Shown piece after piece: positions 60,101 to 64,000 of a DNA stretch of 64,000 nucleotides. The stretch comes from Bryum argenteum (taxonomy: Eukaryota; Streptophyta; Bryopsida; Bryales; Bryaceae). Position numbers and translations under genes: made by a program. The stretch is taken from positions 22,844,364-22,908,363 of the forward strand of contig CM073322.1 in the NCBI GenBank assembly GCA_037043015.1, read 5' to 3'. Position 1 is the first letter of the stretch. Each line of letters opens with the position of its first letter. The notes under the pieces are model-generated. The model was not told the origin of the DNA. It worked only from the letters and a program-made list of their open reading frames with translations, and ran no database searches.

Positions 60101-61400
60101 CTTAAACCCTAATGTCGCCAAAAAGCCTCAAAACAACCCTCGGTCATTGCAAGGTGCAATTTTCTAACTTTTGAGAAATTTTTGAGTATGTATTCATAGG
60201 ATCTTGTACCTAACTTGTACATGTATGTGTGGATGAAATCTTGAATTCAAATTCCTCATCAATTGTGAGATCATAATGTTCAAAGTTGAAAAAGAGTTTT
60301 TTTCCCTAGTTGTAAAATGGGTTTGAAGTGTTTCGTAAGTCAAACAAACCAATTTTTGGAGTAAATGTGAATTGAGGCTCTTCAAATCCTTGTTCCTAAT
60401 CGATTTACGATTACGTCTATATTATTTTTACCTTTATTGGACTTATGTCACCTATAGAAATTATGCTTGATTATTTACATGGAGGTATGTTGAAATGCAA
60501 ATATAAAGGTTGGTCTTTGACGAAAAATAAGGCATGTGAAAAATTCTTGGATTGGAAATCCAAACGGTGAGATCATGCTTGGGTACCTCTTCTACATGTA
60601 CAAAAAAACAAAAGTTGAAAAAAAGTATGATCTCAAATTTTGGTGAATTTTTGAAGTTTTTGCAATCTAATTGATTTTGGGCAGATTTGGAGAATAAATG
60701 AGCATATTTCACAGTTTAGGCAAACGTCTCAAACTTTGTGTGGTAAGGATTGTAGGCCTTCAAATTAAAGTTTGAATAGATGGCATGCATTTTAGTGAGG
60801 GTGGCTCTTGTTTCTAGTTTCAAATGTAGGACATGTTTTACTAGTGCAAGCCAATTATGTGAAATTCAGTCTAGTGTTTCATAATTTTTTTGTGCATAAG
60901 TATGATTGTAAGATGAAACCCAACAACTTTGTAGTTGGAAGAATTTTGTTTTGAATGGTTCTGGTATTGAATTTGCAATGATGTTTCTATCTTGGTTCAT
61001 AAACTATTAATATATAATTTATGGTTTTTTAAAAATAAGTTTCTCATTCATCCACAGTTGGATTTCAATTTTGTTTGTTAGTTGGATTTCAGTTTGAACT
61101 TGGTTTTTGTAATAGAAACCTACTCCATTTCTGTGCAAGGGGCCTCGTTTTGGACATTTTTTCCTTTGTGAACTTTCGGGAAATTTTCATCATTGAGAGG
61201 CTATTATTTGCGCCAAGATTTTTTTCTTTTTTCTTTTTATTTATTTATTATAGGTAACTATTATTGAGATGAAAGTAAACATCTTCATGGTTGGTGATTC
61301 CTTCATTGCAAGAAGTTTGTTGGTAGCATTTTCACTTGGAAGTGAAAATGTTGAGGCCTCATTAATCAAATATGAGCCACATGATGCATAATATGTCTAC
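60101..61400 (+). mobile_element. diverged copy of the TA-flanked ACCCTTAAACGCCC element family
   Basis: Words such as GGCATGCATTTTAGTGA, CAAGCCAATTATGTGAAATT, CAACAACTTTGTAGT, GGTTGGTGATTCCTTCATTGCAA and TTGGTAGCATTTTCACTT follow the same order as the reverse complement of 37391-38366. A degenerate left end (AAACCCTAATGTCGCC) may be at about 60101; the right end was not fixed. Confidence 0.58.
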
Positions 61401-62404
61401 GTACAATGGGGATCCTAATAACTTACTGATCTAACGTTATTTTTCATTTATGACACATTTATCGAGATTGTGTTTCTTTTGCTAAAAATGAGTCAAACCA
61501 TTTAGAAGATAATTGTAGAAGGGTTGGGGACATGCATGGTTGGAAAGACTTGAGAATGCTAAACAATAACATATAAAACATTTGTATCCAACGGTAAACG
61601 CATGCATTCAAGTGTAGGTAAATTTTGCTCATAAGATTTTCAAATAAAACCAAATCTTAATATTTTGACATGGTTATAGTGTCCACCTTGAGAGGAGTTA
61701 CTAGTCCTACGCCCTTGAGCATATCATCAAAGCATTTTATTCACGCAAATCCCACAAGGGTCTGGAGTTTTTTTGTTTTTTGTTTTTTTTTTTCAATTTT
61801 TAATATTTGACAAATCTTGAAAAGAAATTCACATAAAACCATTTGAAAAAGAAAGAAAGGGGCCAGTAGCAAATTCACTAAATCTATACCCTTCAACAAG
61901 GCTACCCGGCAAAAGAGCAAAAGCTGTTTATGGCTTTTTGGGGATCTTTAGGCTTATGTTGACAAGGGGCTTGTATTCTAATGCAAGCAAGCCAATGGGG
62001 ATTGATTAGTTTCATACTCTGGTACCACAGTTGGAAGTTGTTGCAATCACACTTTTCGGTCCCACGCCCAACAACCACCAGTCCACCCTTTCCTTATCAT
62101 ATTTGAAAGCACACTCTTGTTCAAAACATTCTTTAAAAGTCTCTCTTTAAATGTTGCCCCTCCACTCTTTCTTCACTAAAATATCCACAACAGTATAACC
62201 TTTTCCTCGTTTGTGTCAAGAAAAGAAAAGAAAGAAAAAAAAAAAAATTAAAAACATATCCTTGGCAGTCACAAAGGTTGTGCTGGCCTATGATACCATG
62301 CATGTGTAAAGGACCAGGGATATAATAAAATGCATTTCCTCCCCTTTATCTAGAAACTGTATATACACATGAACAATGGACTTTATGCCACAATGTGAAC
62401 CTAA
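61401..62404. other. AT-rich intergenic
   Basis: No gene; T-rich and A-rich simple runs occur near 61770 and 62225. Confidence 0.35.
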
Positions 62405-62976
62405 GAACATCCGCACCCATACTCGCTATGGACAAGCGCAATAAGTGGATGAGAAATGCTAAGGGCCCTTTCAGAAATGCCTCTTGGCTCTTTACTTTGG
62501 CGCGTCAGGAAATGGGGCACCCTTATTTGAGTGCTTCTAGTGTTTCTTGGAGGCCCACCAGCCAATGGGATTTTTCCTGCACGATCCTTGGAATTTCGGA
62601 TTTGGACCCCCAGCTGATAATTTTGAATTTAGAAATGGGTCCCCGCGGCCCCAAAATTACTCTACTAGTTTAACCTTTGGCATTTTAAGCCTAAACATAA
62701 AAAATCACGGGGCTCTTTACGCCTTCCCCTCCCTTGCCCCCGAGAAACACTCGTAGCACTGATTTACAGTGATCCCAAGAAATGGCCCAGCTCCAGATCT
62801 AAGTTTATACGACTAAATCTCTCATTCTACTTGCGATTGGTGTATTGACCTATTTCACATGCACTTTTGGTGCTTGAGGGGCCTACAAGGGTGGGGGAGT
62901 GTGATTTCAAGGGCTCTTCAAATATGGATGAACATTTTTAACGAGTCACCTTTAGCGAGTATGGGTGGAGATGCTC
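62405..62976. mobile_element. PIF/Harbinger (Tourist-like) MITE, 572 bp, with nested insertion
   Basis: The left end GAACATCCGCACCCATACTC pairs with the right end GAGTATGGGTGGAGATGCTC over about 24 bp with three mismatches. It is flanked by TAA on both sides (62402-62404, 62977-62979), the 3-bp target duplication of PIF/Harbinger elements. The MULE-type MITE at 62516-62776 lies inside it, so this element is the older insertion. Confidence 0.8.
62516..62776. mobile_element. MULE-type MITE, copy 2 (261 bp), nested
   Basis: Interior and ends match the element at 27566-27836 (ACTCGTAGCACTGATTTACA near the right end, CAGCCAATGG and GATAATTTTGAA inside). The 9-bp flanks are AGGAAATGG and AAGAAATGG, one mismatch. 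The left end is more diverged than the right. Confidence 0.75.
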
Positions 62977-63221
62977 TAACATATGACTGGAATTGATGGT
63001 AGATTGGTCCATAGCTGTTGTTTCCTTGCTAAAATATCACTCAAGCACTCTGAGGCATCTTTTTCATGTGGAATTATAGCTCAGCCCAATCTTTACGACT
63101 GTTGTAGATTTTCTTCCGATGTATATGTGCAAACGATTTCCTTGCTTACACTCTCACATGCATACCTAAGTGAAGAATATCTAATTATGCACGATTTAAT
63201 TACACAATGTAGTCAATGAAC

Positions 63222-64000
63222 CTTAATCCCTATACGTCTACAATGTTGTTTCTCTAAATTTGGGATGAAGGGCATAAATTCTAAAGAGCCATAACTCCTT
63301 CTGATCGGAACGAAATTACTTGGGTTGGGTCCCAAATCAAGTCTACTTTGTGTGGTTAACTTTGCAGACCCGTACACCACAATATGAATTAGTGGCATGT
63401 ATTTTAGTGAAAGCAGGTTTTGGTTTTGCGTTTTCAAACATTTGGGTTTCCAAAAAAGCCAAAGTTTTGACCTCACTTCAAAAGTCTCCCTAAGATCATA
63501 GCGTAATAAAACAAGAAGCAGACCCTTGATAATGTCACCTGAAAATCCATTGTAAAGAGTATATTACGTTTTATCCCTGGTGGGAAAGAACTAGAGATTC
63601 GACTCTCTTTGTTTTCATGGGCCCGTTTGGTGAGCTCATGCTTGGCTAATTAAGTTACTGACAAGGATCATATTTTATCATTGCAAGTCAATTGTGTGCA
63701 ACCAAAATTAGTTTTTGATCATAAACATGATTTTAAGATGAAATCTCAAAACTTTTCAGTTGAAAGATTTTTGATCCAAATGCTTTTGGTAGTAGATTTG
63801 CAATGATGATTTTAGGACACACTAAAACAGTCACTTTAGTGATGAAACAAAGATAAATCGTTTCAATTGAGATCAAAGGACTTGGTGTTGGGTTAGTGAC
63901 GAAAAAAGCTTCCGTGATTGTGCGGTGAAGCAAACATTGCAGCATGATGGAGGGTCTTTGATGCTATGGAGTTGTATGACAACAAGAGGTGGAGGTGATT
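63222..64000 (+). mobile_element. copy of the TA-flanked element family, truncated by the window end
   Basis: It starts TTAATCCCTATACGTCTACA, a diverged form of the TTAACCCTTAAACGCCCACG end, and continues GGGATGAAGGGCATAA, GGTCCCAAATCAAGTCTACT and AATTAGTGGCATGTATTTTA in the same order as the element at 37391-38366. Confidence 0.58.

Overview
This is nuclear DNA from a land plant. The genes carry many short GT-AG introns and encode plant families: a guanylate-binding-like GTPase, a tyrosine aminotransferase, a GT61 glycosyltransferase, a 2-oxoglutarate/Fe(II) dioxygenase and a pectin methylesterase pro-region protein. Between them lie diverse transposon remains. From memory, the two expanded transposon-like protein families resemble those of non-seed plants (moss or lycophyte), but that placement is a guess. 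No bacterial, plasmid, viral or CRISPR features were seen.

Layout, left part (1-23.5 kb): a repeat-rich block. A decayed DDE transposase-like gene (copy A, minus strand, running off the left edge) lies divergent to a small basic/acidic ORF (3.8-4.5 kb). The same pair recurs in the same divergent order at 20.1-21.9 kb (copy B). Between the pairs lie a 26-bp minisatellite (4.85-5.2 kb), a roughly 422-bp tandem array (5.9-8.1 kb), and two copies of a second family. Copy C (8.4-13.1 kb, plus) looks like a ParB/sulfiredoxin-like domain followed by a circularly permuted DNA-methyltransferase-like domain. Copy D (14.0-15.3 kb, minus) is truncated. Upstream of D (15.97-17.8 kb) is an array of at least 15 copies of a 14-bp palindrome, CCTCGTAYACGAGG, which no known feature explains.

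Middle part (23.5-44 kb): CACTA-type ends, a membrane-anchored PMEI-domain gene (25.7-26.7 kb, minus), a dioxygenase gene (32.6-34.4 kb, minus) with a GC-AG intron, a Ty1/copia gag-protease relic (38.9-40.5 kb), and several non-autonomous inverted-repeat elements, some nested.

Right part (44-64 kb): three apparently intact host genes, namely the guanylate-binding-like gene (44.0-48.9 kb, plus), tyrosine aminotransferase (53.1-56.1 kb, plus) and a GT61 glycosyltransferase (57.8-59.2 kb, minus). They are followed by AT-rich inverted-repeat elements, including a MULE-type MITE nested in a Harbinger-type MITE. The host genes look unrelated in pathway. The strongest candidates for an undescribed system are the ParB-methyltransferase-like family, the neighbouring palindrome array, and the divergent two-gene transposon.
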